Positions 51,985 to 60,815 of a stretch of DNA of 64,000 nt are shown here, piece by piece. The position numbers and the translations under genes are program-made. Source of the stretch: Flavobacterium aerium (lineage in GTDB: Bacteria; Bacteroidota; Bacteroidia; Flavobacteriales; Flavobacteriaceae); the NCBI RefSeq assembly GCF_030766725.1, contig NZ_JARQWR010000004.1, positions 62,001 through 126,000 of the forward strand, read 5' to 3'. The notes beneath the pieces are model-generated. The model was not told where the DNA came from, ran no database searches, and saw nothing but the letters and a program-made list of their open reading frames with translations. How positions within the stretch are numbered: the first letter of the stretch is position 1; every line of letters starts with the position of its first letter.

Positions 51985-54624
51985 TTGAAAAACAGCGTAC
52001 TTAAATACTCCATACTTACAGGACTCTTCCTATTTTTGATAGCTTGCTCTACCAAAAAAAATGCATTCTTAAACCGTAATTTTCATGCTGTTAATACAGA
52101 GTACAATATTCTGTACAATGGAGGTATAGCACTAGAAACGGGAATAAAAGATTTAAAGACACAATACAAAGATAATTTTTGGGAGATTTTGCCTATTGAG
52201 CGTATGCAAATCAAAGAAAAAAAAATAGGTACTGAGGAAACAAAAAACACAAACTTTGAAAGAGCCGAAGAGAAAGCAATTAAAGCGATCCAGAAGCATT
52301 CAATGAATATTGAAGGAGGAGAAAAAAATCCTCAAATGGATGAAGCCCACATGCTATTAGGAAAAGCCAGATATTACGATCAAAGGTTTGTTCCAGCATT
52401 AGAAGCATTCAATTATATACTATACAAATATTCCAATAGCGATAAAATCTATGAGGCCAAAGTATGGCGTGAAAAGACAAATATCCGAATGGAAAATGAT
52501 GCACTTGCAGTTAAAAATCTAAAGAAATTATTGGAAGATGTTAAGTTTAAAGATCAAGTTCGTGCCGATGCAAACGCTATACTATCACAAGCCTATTTAA
52601 ACTTAGAAGAAAAAGACAGTGCTATTATGGCGCTGAAAGAAGCAACTTTTTTCACAAAAGAAAATGAAGAAAAAGCAAGATACCGCTTTATTCTAGGTCA
52701 ACTTTTTGATCAAGCAAAACAGAAAGATAGTGCTATGATTGCCTATCAGTCTGTGATTGATATGAATAGAAAATCACCAAGACGCTATGTGATTCAAGCC
52801 CATGCAAAACAAGCTCAATACTTTGATTTTGAAAAAGGAGACAAAGTTGCTTTTGTAGAAAAATACACGAAGTTATTAGAAGATAGAGAAAACAGACCCT
52901 TTTTGGATGTTTTGAATCATCAGATGGCTTTGTTCTATGAAAAATCAGGAGAAGAAGCATTAGCCGTTAAATTTTATAATAAATCATTACGTTCGAAATC
53001 AGAAGACAACTATTTAATGGCTTCTAATTACCGAAATCTGGCGATTATTAATTTTGATAATGCGAAATACCCCGTTGCTGGACAATACTATGACAGTACA
53101 TTAGTACGATTAGATAATAAAACCAGAGAATACAGAGATATTAAAAAGAAAAGAGAAAACTTAGTTGATGTTATTAAATATGAAGCTATTGCGCAAGTAA
53201 ATGACAGTATTCTGCGTATTGTGGCAATGTCTGAAACAGATAGAACCAGTTTCTTTGAAAAACATATTGAAAGACTAAAAAAAGAAGAGGAAGCTAGAAA
53301 AGCATTAGAAGAAGCTAAAAACCAAGCAGCAGCATCAAGTTCAAGTAATAATCAGAATCAGATGATGACTGATGAGCAGTTAGCCGCGCAGAGTAAGATG
53401 ATAATGAAATCAGATCTCTCAACGGCAGCTCCACAAACTGTGTTAGGACCTAAAGGACAAAGTACTAGTGGTACAGGCCCATTTTATTTTTACAACCCTA
53501 CAACGGTAGCTTATGGTAAAAATGAATTCAAGAAAAACTGGGGAAATCGTCCATTCAAAAATAATTGGAGACTTTCAGGAGGATCATCAAAAGGAGGATC
53601 GGATAATGAAGATGAAGATAATACAGTAGCAGACGGAGAAAAGAAAGAAGAAAAAATAAATCCGAAATTTACAGTCCCATTTTATTTAGACCAATTACCA
53701 AAAGATCAAAAAGCGATAGACAGTATAGCGAAAGAACGCAATTTCGCGTACTATCAATTAGGATCAATCTATAAAGACAAATTCAAGGAATACCCACTGG
53801 CTTCAACAAAATTTGAAAAACTGTTGACATTCAATCCAGAGGAAAGATTAATATTGCCATCAATGTATAACTTGTATAAAATATACGAAATTACAGATAA
53901 GAATAAGGCGCAAGCAATGAAAGAAAGGATAACCAATCTATATCCAGATTCAAGATATGCACAAATTATAAACAGTTCAAATAGTTCTGACGCAGCAATA
54001 CAAGAAAGCCCAGAGGTTGTTTATAAGAAACTGTTTAAAGTATATGAGAGTGGACAGTATAAAGTAGTTCTTGAGCAAGTAGAAGGACTAATAGAGCAAT
54101 TCGATGGAGAGCCAATTGTATCTAAATTCGAATTATTAAAAGCAAATACACTAGGGAAATTAAAAGGTGTTGAAGAATATAAAAAAGCATTAAACTATGT
54201 AGCGTTGAATTACCCTAACAGCGATGAAGGGAAACAGGCAGAGGGTTTATTGAAAACAAATATTCCTTTATTAGAGCAAATGGATTTCAATAAAGTAGCT
54301 CCTATTAGTTGGAAAATACTATACAAAGTAGGTGGTAATGAGGAAGTTAGAATCAAAAGCATAGAAGAGAAAATCAAGAAATTTATTGCAGATAGAAAAT
54401 CAGAGAGACTAACAACGTCATTTGATAATTATACAATGGATAATAATTTTATAGTTATTCATGGAATTAGAACAGAAGCAGAAGCAAATGATTTTGTGGC
54501 TGTTTTAAAAGAATACAAAGCATACAAATTAAATGATCCCGCAACTGTAATATCAAATGATAATTATAAAGTAGTTCAAATCAAAAAGAATTTTGAGGAC
54601 TATGTAAATATTAAAAAACAATAA
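51985..54624 (+). CDS. sprE: SprE/PorW-like T9SS lipoprotein with tetratricopeptide repeats
   Basis: The 879-residue protein begins at a TTG (51985) and has a lipoprotein signal with lipobox LIAC (Cys21). The start of the mature part CSTKKNAFLNRNFHAVNTEYNILYNGG is the hallmark of SprE. Helical TPR-like repeats fill residues about 90-430. A low-complexity linker (QAAASSSSNNQNQMM, then GGSSKGGSDNEDEDN) separates them from a second TPR region. SprE/PorW is required for gliding and for T9SS function in F. johnsoniae and Porphyromonas gingivalis. It is followed closely (2 nt) by a bactofilin gene. Confidence 0.88.
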   Translation: MKNSVLKYSILTGLFLFLIACSTKKNAFLNRNFHAVNTEYNILYNGGIALETGIKDLKTQYKDNFWEILPIERMQIKEKKIGTEETKNTNFERAEEKAIKAIQKHSMNIEGGEKNPQMDEAHMLLGKARYYDQRFVPALEAFNYILYKYSNSDKIYEAKVWREKTNIRMENDALAVKNLKKLLEDVKFKDQVRADANAILSQAYLNLEEKDSAIMALKEATFFTKENEEKARYRFILGQLFDQAKQKDSAMIAYQSVIDMNRKSPRRYVIQAHAKQAQYFDFEKGDKVAFVEKYTKLLEDRENRPFLDVLNHQMALFYEKSGEEALAVKFYNKSLRSKSEDNYLMASNYRNLAIINFDNAKYPVAGQYYDSTLVRLDNKTREYRDIKKKRENLVDVIKYEAIAQVNDSILRIVAMSETDRTSFFEKHIERLKKEEEARKALEEAKNQAAASSSSNNQNQMMTDEQLAAQSKMIMKSDLSTAAPQTVLGPKGQSTSGTGPFYFYNPTTVAYGKNEFKKNWGNRPFKNNWRLSGGSSKGGSDNEDEDNTVADGEKKEEKINPKFTVPFYLDQLPKDQKAIDSIAKERNFAYYQLGSIYKDKFKEYPLASTKFEKLLTFNPEERLILPSMYNLYKIYEITDKNKAQAMKERITNLYPDSRYAQIINSSNSSDAAIQESPEVVYKKLFKVYESGQYKVVLEQVEGLIEQFDGEPIVSKFELLKANTLGKLKGVEEYKKALNYVALNYPNSDEGKQAEGLLKTNIPLLEQMDFNKVAPISWKILYKVGGNEEVRIKSIEEKIKKFIADRKSERLTTSFDNYTMDNNFIVIHGIRTEAEANDFVAVLKEYKAYKLNDPATVISNDNYKVVQIKKNFEDYVNIKKQ

Positions 54625-54626
54625 TA

Positions 54627-55040
54627 ATGTTTGATAAATCCCCCAAAGCGACAAAAGACTTATTTGGTAAAACGAATAGAATAGTAGAAGGAACGATAAT
54701 AAAAGGAGATATCATTTCACAAGCAGATTTCAGATTAGATGGAGAGCTACTTGGAAATTTCACTTCAGACGGAAAAATAGTTATTGGACCTACAGGTAAA
54801 GTTGTTGGAGATATCCGCTGTTTAAATGCAGATATTGAAGGTAAATTTGAAGGCAAAATAGAAGTAGCTGAGGTTTTAAATATAAAATCGAAAGCAAAAA
54901 TAAAAGGAGAAGTTATTGTTGGAAAGTTATCTGTTGAACCAGGAGCGGAATTTAGTGCGTCCTGCGTAATGAAAGGCAGTATGAAAGCTATAAACCCAAA
55001 CAATGGAAGACAACAACAACCCGAAGAAAAAACCGCTTAA
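54627..55040 (+). CDS. Bactofilin family cytoskeletal protein
   Basis: The 137-residue protein has the bactofilin beta-helix core. GTIIKGDIISQADFRLDGELLGNFTSDGKIVIG is followed by GKVVGDIRCLNADIEGKFEGKIEVAEVLNIKSKAKIKGEV, with the regular six-residue steps of the fold. Short charged ends flank it. Bactofilins polymerise without nucleotide and help localise membrane or wall machinery. It lies 2 nt after sprE and overlaps the AtpZ gene by 38 nt, an unusually long overlap in a different frame. Confidence 0.88.
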   Translation: MFDKSPKATKDLFGKTNRIVEGTIIKGDIISQADFRLDGELLGNFTSDGKIVIGPTGKVVGDIRCLNADIEGKFEGKIEVAEVLNIKSKAKIKGEVIVGKLSVEPGAEFSASCVMKGSMKAINPNNGRQQQPEEKTA

Positions 55041-55239
55041 TGCTTATCTAAAATTCTCTGCAATTGCATTCCAGATGGGAATTATTATTGCAGGAGGAAC
55101 CTTTCTAGGAGTTTGGTTAGATAAGAAATTCCCAAATGAATTTTCAGGATTCACTATTGTAGGGTCACTGCTGGCAGTATTTATTGCCCTATATATCGTA
55201 ATCAAGCAATTACAACAAATCAATAAAGACAAATCATAG
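55003..55239 (+). CDS. AtpZ/AtpI-like F0F1 ATPase assembly protein
   Basis: The 78-residue protein has two membrane helices (KFSAIAFQMGIIIAGGTFLGVWL, FTIVGSLLAVFIALYIVIKQL). The GxxLGxWLDKKFP pattern between them is typical of AtpZ/AtpI-like proteins encoded upstream of ATP synthase operons. These help assembly of the c-ring or Mg2+ handling. The first 13 codons lie inside the bactofilin gene; they encode MEDNNNPKKKPLN, a reasonable N-terminus, so the overlap is real or the start is slightly downstream. Confidence 0.78.
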   Translation: MEDNNNPKKKPLNAYLKFSAIAFQMGIIIAGGTFLGVWLDKKFPNEFSGFTIVGSLLAVFIALYIVIKQLQQINKDKS

Positions 55240-55250
55240 AATAAACCAAT

Positions 55251-55652
55251 ATGTTATCTAAACTAGTTCATTTTTTAAAAAATTTATTTCTTTTTACATT
55301 AGTTATAGGAGGGATTCAATTTCTCATCATGAGATTCCTATTCGAAGAACAATCCTTCTATTACAATGCATTTGCAATCTACGGGTTTCTATATCTTATT
55401 ACCAGTTTAATCTATTTAGCAGTACTCTATATTAATTATAATTTTAGTGACTATACAGGCTATGCATTTATGGGAAGCAGCCTTTTAAAAATGTTTATTG
55501 CGATACTTTTTCTAATACCCGTATTAACCTCAAAAGAAGGTAATACACTTAGAGATTTAATGGCATTCTTTATTCCCTATTTTTTGTTTTTAATATTTGA
55601 AACGGTGTTTGTGGTCAAGCTATTACATGCTGATAAGGAGAAAACTATTTGA
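55251..55652 (+). CDS. DUF6168-like four-helix membrane protein
   Basis: The 133-residue protein has four hydrophobic helices. YTGYAFMGSSLLKMFIAILFLIPVL is the third-helix region. Its position between AtpZ and atpB in place of atpI suggests a second AtpI-like accessory protein; I think it is the DUF6168 family but did not verify this. It starts 11 nt after AtpZ and is followed by a 119-nt gap that carries the atp promoter. Confidence 0.6.
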   Translation: MLSKLVHFLKNLFLFTLVIGGIQFLIMRFLFEEQSFYYNAFAIYGFLYLITSLIYLAVLYINYNFSDYTGYAFMGSSLLKMFIAILFLIPVLTSKEGNTLRDLMAFFIPYFLFLIFETVFVVKLLHADKEKTI

Positions 55653-55718
55653 TTATCAATAAGTTTAAATATGTCAAAAAAATATTTTTATTAACTATAT
55701 TTTGTTAATTAAATAATT

Positions 55719-55726
55719 TACCTTTG
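55719..55726 (+). promoter_or_regulatory. Probable -7 element of the atpBEFHAG operon
   Basis: TACCTTTG matches TANNTTTG, about 46 nt before the atpB ATG. The nearest TTTG (55701-55704) is 14 nt upstream, shorter than usual, so the -33 assignment is open. Confidence 0.55.
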
Positions 55727-55771
55727 CACCAAATTTTACAGACCACGAACTCAACATATAAGTAAAGTAAG

Positions 55772-56845
55772 ATGATTGCAAGAAATTCTATTAAACATTT
55801 GGTTGCATTATTGATTTTTTTGTTGCCAGTAGCAATGAACGCTTCTGATGCAAATCAAAAACACAATGAAAAACCTGAAGAATTTAATGCCACTGAAATG
55901 ATTATGCATCATATTGCAGACTCACATGAATGGCACTTTTTTGGGAATACTACCTTACCACTTCCAGTGATATTAAAAACGGATAGTGGGATTGTGACGT
56001 TCATGTCAAGTGAATTTCACCATGACAACACAGGAAGTCATGTAGTTACAAAAAACGGACAGAATTTCGTAAAACTTCACGAGAAAATTTATCAATTAAA
56101 TAGCGGAGAAACGGCTTTATCATTAAATGAGAAGCACGAAGTAACAAATGCTGTTAAGCCATTAGACTTATCAATTACAAAAAACGTTTTTGCGATGTTT
56201 ATTACAGTTGCATTAATGTTAATGTTGTTCTTGCCAATGGCAAAATCATATAAGAAAAATACACAGGCTCCAAAAGGAATGAGCAACTTACTAGAAACAT
56301 TTGTAATGTTTATTAGAGATGATATTGCACGACCTAATATTGGAGAAAAGAAATATATGAAATTCATGCCTTTCCTATTAACTGTTTTCTTTTTTATCTG
56401 GATTACAAACATGCTAGGATTAGTTCCAGGTGGAGCTAACGTTACGGGTAATATCTCTATTACGGTAGCCTTAGGATGTGTAACACTATTCTTGATTTTA
56501 ATTAATGCTAATAAAGATTATTGGAAACACGTATTATGGATGCCAGGAGTACCTACATTTGTAAAGCCAATTTTAGCAGTAGTAGAATTACTAGGAGTTT
56601 TCATCAAACCAATCGCATTAATGATACGTCTTTTCGCTAATATTACAGCAGGACATATTATTATCTTGAGTTTATTAGGTTTGATCTTTATTTTGAAAAA
56701 TGCAGGTATTGCAGGAGTTTCAGTTCCATTCGCTTTATTCATTAGTGTATTGGAATTGTTAGTAGCCTTTTTACAAGCTTTTATATTTACCATGTTGTCA
56801 GCACTATTTATTGGTATGGCAGTGGAAGAACACGAACATCATTAA
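55772..56845 (+). CDS. atpB: ATP synthase F0 subunit a
   Basis: The 357-residue protein is longer than E. coli subunit a. It starts with a signal peptide (ALLIFLLPVAMNASDA) and an extracytoplasmic domain of about 120 residues rich in His and Asp, as in other Bacteroidota. The conserved proton-channel region KPIALMIRLFANITAGHIIIL contains the essential Arg. LVAFLQAFIFTMLSALFIGMAVEEHEHH is the C-terminal end. Subunit a forms the half-channels facing the c-ring. Confidence 0.93.
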   Translation: MIARNSIKHLVALLIFLLPVAMNASDANQKHNEKPEEFNATEMIMHHIADSHEWHFFGNTTLPLPVILKTDSGIVTFMSSEFHHDNTGSHVVTKNGQNFVKLHEKIYQLNSGETALSLNEKHEVTNAVKPLDLSITKNVFAMFITVALMLMLFLPMAKSYKKNTQAPKGMSNLLETFVMFIRDDIARPNIGEKKYMKFMPFLLTVFFFIWITNMLGLVPGGANVTGNISITVALGCVTLFLILINANKDYWKHVLWMPGVPTFVKPILAVVELLGVFIKPIALMIRLFANITAGHIIILSLLGLIFILKNAGIAGVSVPFALFISVLELLVAFLQAFIFTMLSALFIGMAVEEHEHH

Positions 56846-56870
56846 TAATTAATTTTTAATATTTATTCTT

Positions 56871-57092
56871 ATGGAATTATTACACGCAGGTTTGGCAGCT
56901 ATTGGAGCTGGTATTGCAGTTTTCGGTGCTGGTTACGGTGTTGGTAAAGTAGGTTCGTCTGCAATGGACGCTATCGCTCGTCAACCAGAAGCAGCTTCTA
57001 AAATTCAAACAGCAATGATTATCGCTGCTGCACTTATTGAAGGTGTTGCTCTTTTTGGAGTAGTTGCCGCTTTATTAGGTGTATTGAAGTAA
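56871..57092 (+). CDS. atpE: ATP synthase F0 subunit c
   Basis: The 73-residue protein has two helices joined by the polar loop with ARQPEA. The second helix has the ion-binding Glu in AALIEGVALFGVVAALL, and glycine-rich packing (AAIGAGIAVFGAGYGVGKVG) is seen in the first. Eight or more copies form the rotor ring, so more of it is needed than of other subunits. A strong terminator-like hairpin lies just downstream, before atpF. Confidence 0.95.
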   Translation: MELLHAGLAAIGAGIAVFGAGYGVGKVGSSAMDAIARQPEAASKIQTAMIIAAALIEGVALFGVVAALLGVLK

Positions 57093-57101
57093 TTGAAATT
57101 T

Positions 57102-57142
57102 AAACATTGCTATCAACGGTTGGTTGATAGTAATGTTTTTTT
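57102..57142 (+). terminator. Terminator-like hairpin (attenuator) between atpE and atpF
   Basis: The left arm AAACATTGCTATCAAC (57102-57117) pairs with GTTGATAGTAATGTTT (57123-57138). The stem is 16 bp with one G-U, the loop is 5 nt, and the right arm runs into T7 (57136-57142). The stem begins 10 nt after the atpE stop and the T-run ends 31 nt before the atpF ATG. It should stop a share of the transcripts, leaving extra atpBE mRNA. Confidence 0.8.
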
Positions 57143-57173
57143 GATTTGATGTTTTTTTAATAAAATATATACT

Positions 57174-57668
57174 ATGGATTTAATAACTCCCGAAATTGGA
57201 TTGTTTTTTTGGCAAACAGTAACGTTTATCATTTTATTGTTGCTTTTAGCAAAATTTGCTTGGAAACCTATTCTAGGTGCTATCTCAGTACGTGAAGAAG
57301 GTATTAACAGTGCTTTGGCTTCAGCTGAACAAGCACGTAAAGAAATGCAAAACCTGAAAGCAGATAACGAACGTATTTTACAAGAAGCACGTGCTGAGCG
57401 TGATTTGATGATGAAAGAAACTCGTGAGATGAAAGAGAAAATGATTGCTGATGCAAAACATGAAGCGCAAGTTGAAGGTGGACGTATGATGGAACAAGCA
57501 AAAGCTGCAATCCAGAATGAAAAAAATGCAGCTATGGCTGAATTAAAACAACAAGTATCAACGCTTTCTCTTGAAATTGCTGAAAAGTTATTAAGAGAAG
57601 AATTATCTAACAAAGATGCACAAGTAAAATTAGTGGATCGTATGTTAGGTGATGTTACCTTAAACTAA
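57174..57668 (+). CDS. atpF: ATP synthase F0 subunit b
   Basis: The 164-residue protein has one N-terminal helix (IGLFFWQTVTFIILLLLLAKF) followed by FAWKPILGAISVREEGINSAL and a long charged coiled coil (ARKEMQNLKADNERILQEARAER and following). Length and layout are typical of subunit b, which forms the peripheral stalk. It is 81 nt from atpE, the longest gap in the cluster between atpB and atpA, and that gap holds the hairpin. Confidence 0.93.
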   Translation: MDLITPEIGLFFWQTVTFIILLLLLAKFAWKPILGAISVREEGINSALASAEQARKEMQNLKADNERILQEARAERDLMMKETREMKEKMIADAKHEAQVEGGRMMEQAKAAIQNEKNAAMAELKQQVSTLSLEIAEKLLREELSNKDAQVKLVDRMLGDVTLN

Positions 57669-57674
57669 TTTATT

Positions 57675-58208
57675 ATGTCAGGTACAAGAGCAGCTATTCG
57701 TTATGCAAAAGCAGTTTTAGAATTAGCAAGTGCTAGTTCAATTGCTGAAGAAGTAAACAATGATATGTCATTGATTGCTTCAACAATCAAAAACAATGCA
57801 GAGTTAAATACTTTTATAGAAAACCCAACAGTTAAAGTAGAAGTAAAAGAATCAGCATTATTAGAGGTTTTTGCTTCAACGAATCCTTTGATTAAAAAAT
57901 TATTCCATTTGTTATTTGAAAATAAAAGATTTGAAATTCTAGAGCAAATTGCTGTACAATACAATTCTTTATTCGATGAATTAAACGGTATAGAGATTGC
58001 AAAAGTAACGACGGCATTTGAATTAACTCCAGAATTAGAAGCTAAAGTATTAGCTAAAATTAAAGAGTTTTCAAATAAATCAATTACTATTCAAAATGTA
58101 GTTGATCCAACAATTATTGGAGGATTTATTCTAAGAATAGGTGATAAGCAATATAATGCATCAGTTGCCAATAGATTACAAGTATTAAAAAGAGAGTTAA
58201 GTAATTAG
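57675..58208 (+). CDS. atpH: ATP synthase F1 subunit delta
   Basis: The 177-residue protein matches OSCP/delta: RAAIRYAKAVLELA at the N-terminus and the late strand DPTIIGGFILRIGDKQYNASVANRLQVLKREL. It joins the peripheral stalk to the F1 head. It follows atpF by 6 nt. Confidence 0.93.
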   Translation: MSGTRAAIRYAKAVLELASASSIAEEVNNDMSLIASTIKNNAELNTFIENPTVKVEVKESALLEVFASTNPLIKKLFHLLFENKRFEILEQIAVQYNSLFDELNGIEIAKVTTAFELTPELEAKVLAKIKEFSNKSITIQNVVDPTIIGGFILRIGDKQYNASVANRLQVLKRELSN

Positions 58209-58247
58209 TTATTTACCACACATATAGTGTACAAAGTATAAATTAAG

Positions 58248-59828
58248 ATGGCGGAAATTAAACCTGCTGAAATTTCAGCAATATTAAAAAAGCAACTATC
58301 AGGTTTTGAATCTGGTGCTACGCTAGAGGAAGTAGGAACAGTACTTCAAGTAGGAGATGGTATTGCCCGTATTTATGGGTTATCAAATGTTCAATATGGT
58401 GAGCTTGTAGAGTTTGAAAACGGACTTGAAGCAATCGTATTGAATCTTGAAGAAGATAATGTAGGAGTTGTACTTTTAGGGCCATCAACTGGAATCAGAG
58501 AAGGTTCAACTGCAAAAAGAACACAACGTATTGCGTCTCTTAAAGTAGGAGAACAAATGGTAGGCCGTGTAGTTAATACACTTGGTTTCCCAATCGATGG
58601 TAAAGGACCTATTGGTGGAGAATTATATGAAATGCCTTTGGAGCGTAAAGCACCAGGAGTTATTTTCCGTCAGCCAGTTACTGAACCATTACAAACAGGT
58701 GTGAAAGCAGTAGATGCTATGATTCCTGTAGGTCGTGGACAACGTGAGTTGGTTATTGGTGACCGTCAAACTGGTAAAACTACAGTTTGTTTGGATACTA
58801 TCTTAAATCAAAAAGAATTTTACGATGCAGGAAAACCTGTATTTTGTATATATGTAGCTATTGGGCAAAAAGCTTCAACAGTTGCGAATATTGCTAAAAC
58901 ATTAGAAGAAAAAGGGGCAATGGCTTATACAGTAATTGTTGCTGCTAACGCTTCTGATCCATCTCCAATGCAAGTTTATGCTCCTTTTGCAGGTGCAGCT
59001 ATCGGAGAGTATTTCCGTGATACAGGTCGTCCAGCTTTGATCGTTTATGATGATTTATCTAAACAAGCAGTAGCTTACCGTGAAGTATCATTATTATTAC
59101 GTCGTCCACCAGGACGTGAGGCGTACCCTGGAGACGTTTTCTATCTTCACTCAAGATTATTAGAGCGTGCTGCTAAAGTAATCGCGGATGATGATATCGC
59201 AAAAAACATGAACGACTTACCAGATTCATTGAGACCAATCGTTAAAGGTGGTGGATCATTAACGGCATTGCCAATTATTGAAACACAAGCTGGTGACGTT
59301 TCTGCTTATATCCCAACAAACGTAATTTCGATTACTGATGGACAGATATTCTTAGAGTCTGACTTGTTTAACTCTGGAGTAAGACCAGCAATCAACGTAG
59401 GTATTTCTGTATCTCGTGTTGGAGGTAATGCACAGATTAAATCAATGAAAAAAGTTGCTGGAACATTAAAATTAGATCAAGCACAATTCCGTGAATTGGA
59501 AGCATTTGCTAAGTTTGGTTCTGATCTAGATGCAGTTACATTAAATGTAATTGAAAAAGGTAGACGTAACGTTGAAATCTTGAAACAAGCAATCAATGAC
59601 CCATTTACAGTGGAAGATCAAGTTGCTATTATTTATGCAGGTTCTAAAAACTTATTAAGAACAGTACCTGTTAATAAAGTAAAAGAATTCGAGAAAGACT
59701 ATATTGATTACTTGAACAACAAACACAGAGATACATTAGATGCTTTAAAAGCAGGTAAATTTACTGATGAGATCACGGATGTATTGGAGAAAGTAGCAAA
59801 AGAAGTTTCTGCAAAATATAACAAATAA
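58248..59828 (+). CDS. atpA: ATP synthase F1 subunit alpha
   Basis: The 526-residue protein has the beta-barrel N-terminal part ([18 protein letters not shown]), Walker [14 protein letters not shown], and the arginine-finger region ([16 protein letters not shown]). It also carries [27 protein letters not shown], the conserved alpha loop. It forms the noncatalytic nucleotide sites of F1. It is followed by a 72-nt gap containing repeats, then atpG. Confidence 0.97.
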   Translation: MAEIKPAEISAILKKQLSGFESGATLEEVGTVLQVGDGIARIYGLSNVQYGELVEFENGLEAIVLNLEEDNVGVVLLGPSTGIREGSTAKRTQRIASLKVGEQMVGRVVNTLGFPIDGKGPIGGELYEMPLERKAPGVIFRQPVTEPLQTGVKAVDAMIPVGRGQRELVIGDRQTGKTTVCLDTILNQKEFYDAGKPVFCIYVAIGQKASTVANIAKTLEEKGAMAYTVIVAANASDPSPMQVYAPFAGAAIGEYFRDTGRPALIVYDDLSKQAVAYREVSLLLRRPPGREAYPGDVFYLHSRLLERAAKVIADDDIAKNMNDLPDSLRPIVKGGGSLTALPIIETQAGDVSAYIPTNVISITDGQIFLESDLFNSGVRPAINVGISVSRVGGNAQIKSMKKVAGTLKLDQAQFRELEAFAKFGSDLDAVTLNVIEKGRRNVEILKQAINDPFTVEDQVAIIYAGSKNLLRTVPVNKVKEFEKDYIDYLNNKHRDTLDALKAGKFTDEITDVLEKVAKEVSAKYNK

Positions 59829-59834
59829 GATTTT

Positions 59835-59888
59835 TAGTATAGAGTATTGAGAAGTGATTTACTCCTCAATACTCCTTACTCAATACTA
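59835..59888. repeat. Short inverted and direct repeats between atpA and atpG
   Basis: GAGTATTGAG (59842-59851) is perfectly complementary to CTCAATACTC (59865-59874). CTCAATACT is repeated at 59879-59887, and TAGTAT (59835-59840) mirrors ATACTA (59883-59888). It can form two alternative hairpins. No T-run follows, so it is not a terminator; it resembles repetitive intergenic elements. Confidence 0.6.
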
Positions 59889-59900
59889 TAAATTAATAAA

Positions 59901-60764
59901 ATGGCAAATTTAAAGGAAATCCGTAATAGAATTACTTCCGTTTCATCGACGATGCAAATCACAAGCGCGATGAAAATGGTTTCTGCTGCAAAGCTGAAAA
60001 AAGCGCAAGATGCTATTTCTGCAATGCGACCTTATGCCGAAAAATTAACTGAACTTTTACAGAGTCTTAGCGCTACAATGGATGGCGAAGGAGGAAGTAA
60101 ATATGCAGATCAAAGACCAGTTAATAAAGTTCTTATTGTTGCCATTACTTCTAATAGAGGATTATGTGGAGCTTTTAATGCAAATGTCATTAAAGAAGTA
60201 AAACGTATTTCTCAAACAGAGTATGTTGGTAAGCAAGTAGATTTTATTACAATCGGAAAGAAAGGTAATGATGTCATTAGAAAAACAAATACAGTAATTC
60301 AAAATGATAGTGCAGTATTTGATAATCTAACTTTTGAAAATGTAGCTGTAATTGCCGAAGAGTTAATGAAACTTTTTGTTGAAGGTACATATGATAAAAT
60401 CATATTGATTTACAATCAATTTAAAAATGCAGCAACACAAATCGTAATGACAGAACAATTTTTACCAATTGTACCTATAGTTACTTTAGAAGAAAAAGCA
60501 AACGTAGATTATATTTTTGAACCATCAAAAGAAGAGATTGTCGAAGAGCTAATCCCGAAATCTTTGAAAACACAATTATATAAAGCAATTAGAGACTCAT
60601 TTGCATCAGAACACGGTGCGCGTATGACTGCAATGCACAAAGCAACAGATAACGCAACAGAATTGAGAAACCAATTGAAATTAACCTATAATAAAGCGCG
60701 TCAAGCTGCAATTACAAACGAGATCTTGGAAATCGTAGGTGGAGCAGAAGCTTTAAAAGGATAG
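59901..60764 (+). CDS. atpG: ATP synthase F1 subunit gamma
   Basis: The 287-residue protein has the gamma N-terminal helix (NLKEIRNRITSVSSTMQITSAMKMVSAAKLKKAQDAI), SNRGLCGAFNANVIKEV in the middle, and the C-terminal helix RMTAMHKATDNATELRNQLKLTYNKARQAAITNEILEIVGGAEAL. It is the central rotor shaft. atpD and atpC do not follow; the operon ends here with a terminator, so beta and epsilon must be encoded elsewhere. Confidence 0.95.
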   Translation: MANLKEIRNRITSVSSTMQITSAMKMVSAAKLKKAQDAISAMRPYAEKLTELLQSLSATMDGEGGSKYADQRPVNKVLIVAITSNRGLCGAFNANVIKEVKRISQTEYVGKQVDFITIGKKGNDVIRKTNTVIQNDSAVFDNLTFENVAVIAEELMKLFVEGTYDKIILIYNQFKNAATQIVMTEQFLPIVPIVTLEEKANVDYIFEPSKEEIVEELIPKSLKTQLYKAIRDSFASEHGARMTAMHKATDNATELRNQLKLTYNKARQAAITNEILEIVGGAEALKG

Positions 60765-60784
60765 TTTTTCATTATAAGATAAAG

Positions 60785-60815
60785 AAAAGAGCCAATATTT
60801 ATTGGCTCTTTTTTT
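60785..60815 (+). terminator. Intrinsic terminator of the atp operon
   Basis: The stem AAAAGAGCCAAT / ATTGGCTCTTTT with a short loop, followed by a T-run. Confidence 0.9.

Noticed and set aside
57113..57613. 166-codon minus-strand frame over atpF
   Set aside because: Antisense to a certain gene; Ser/Cys-rich translation is what the reverse of Ala/Glu/Lys-rich coiled-coil codons gives.
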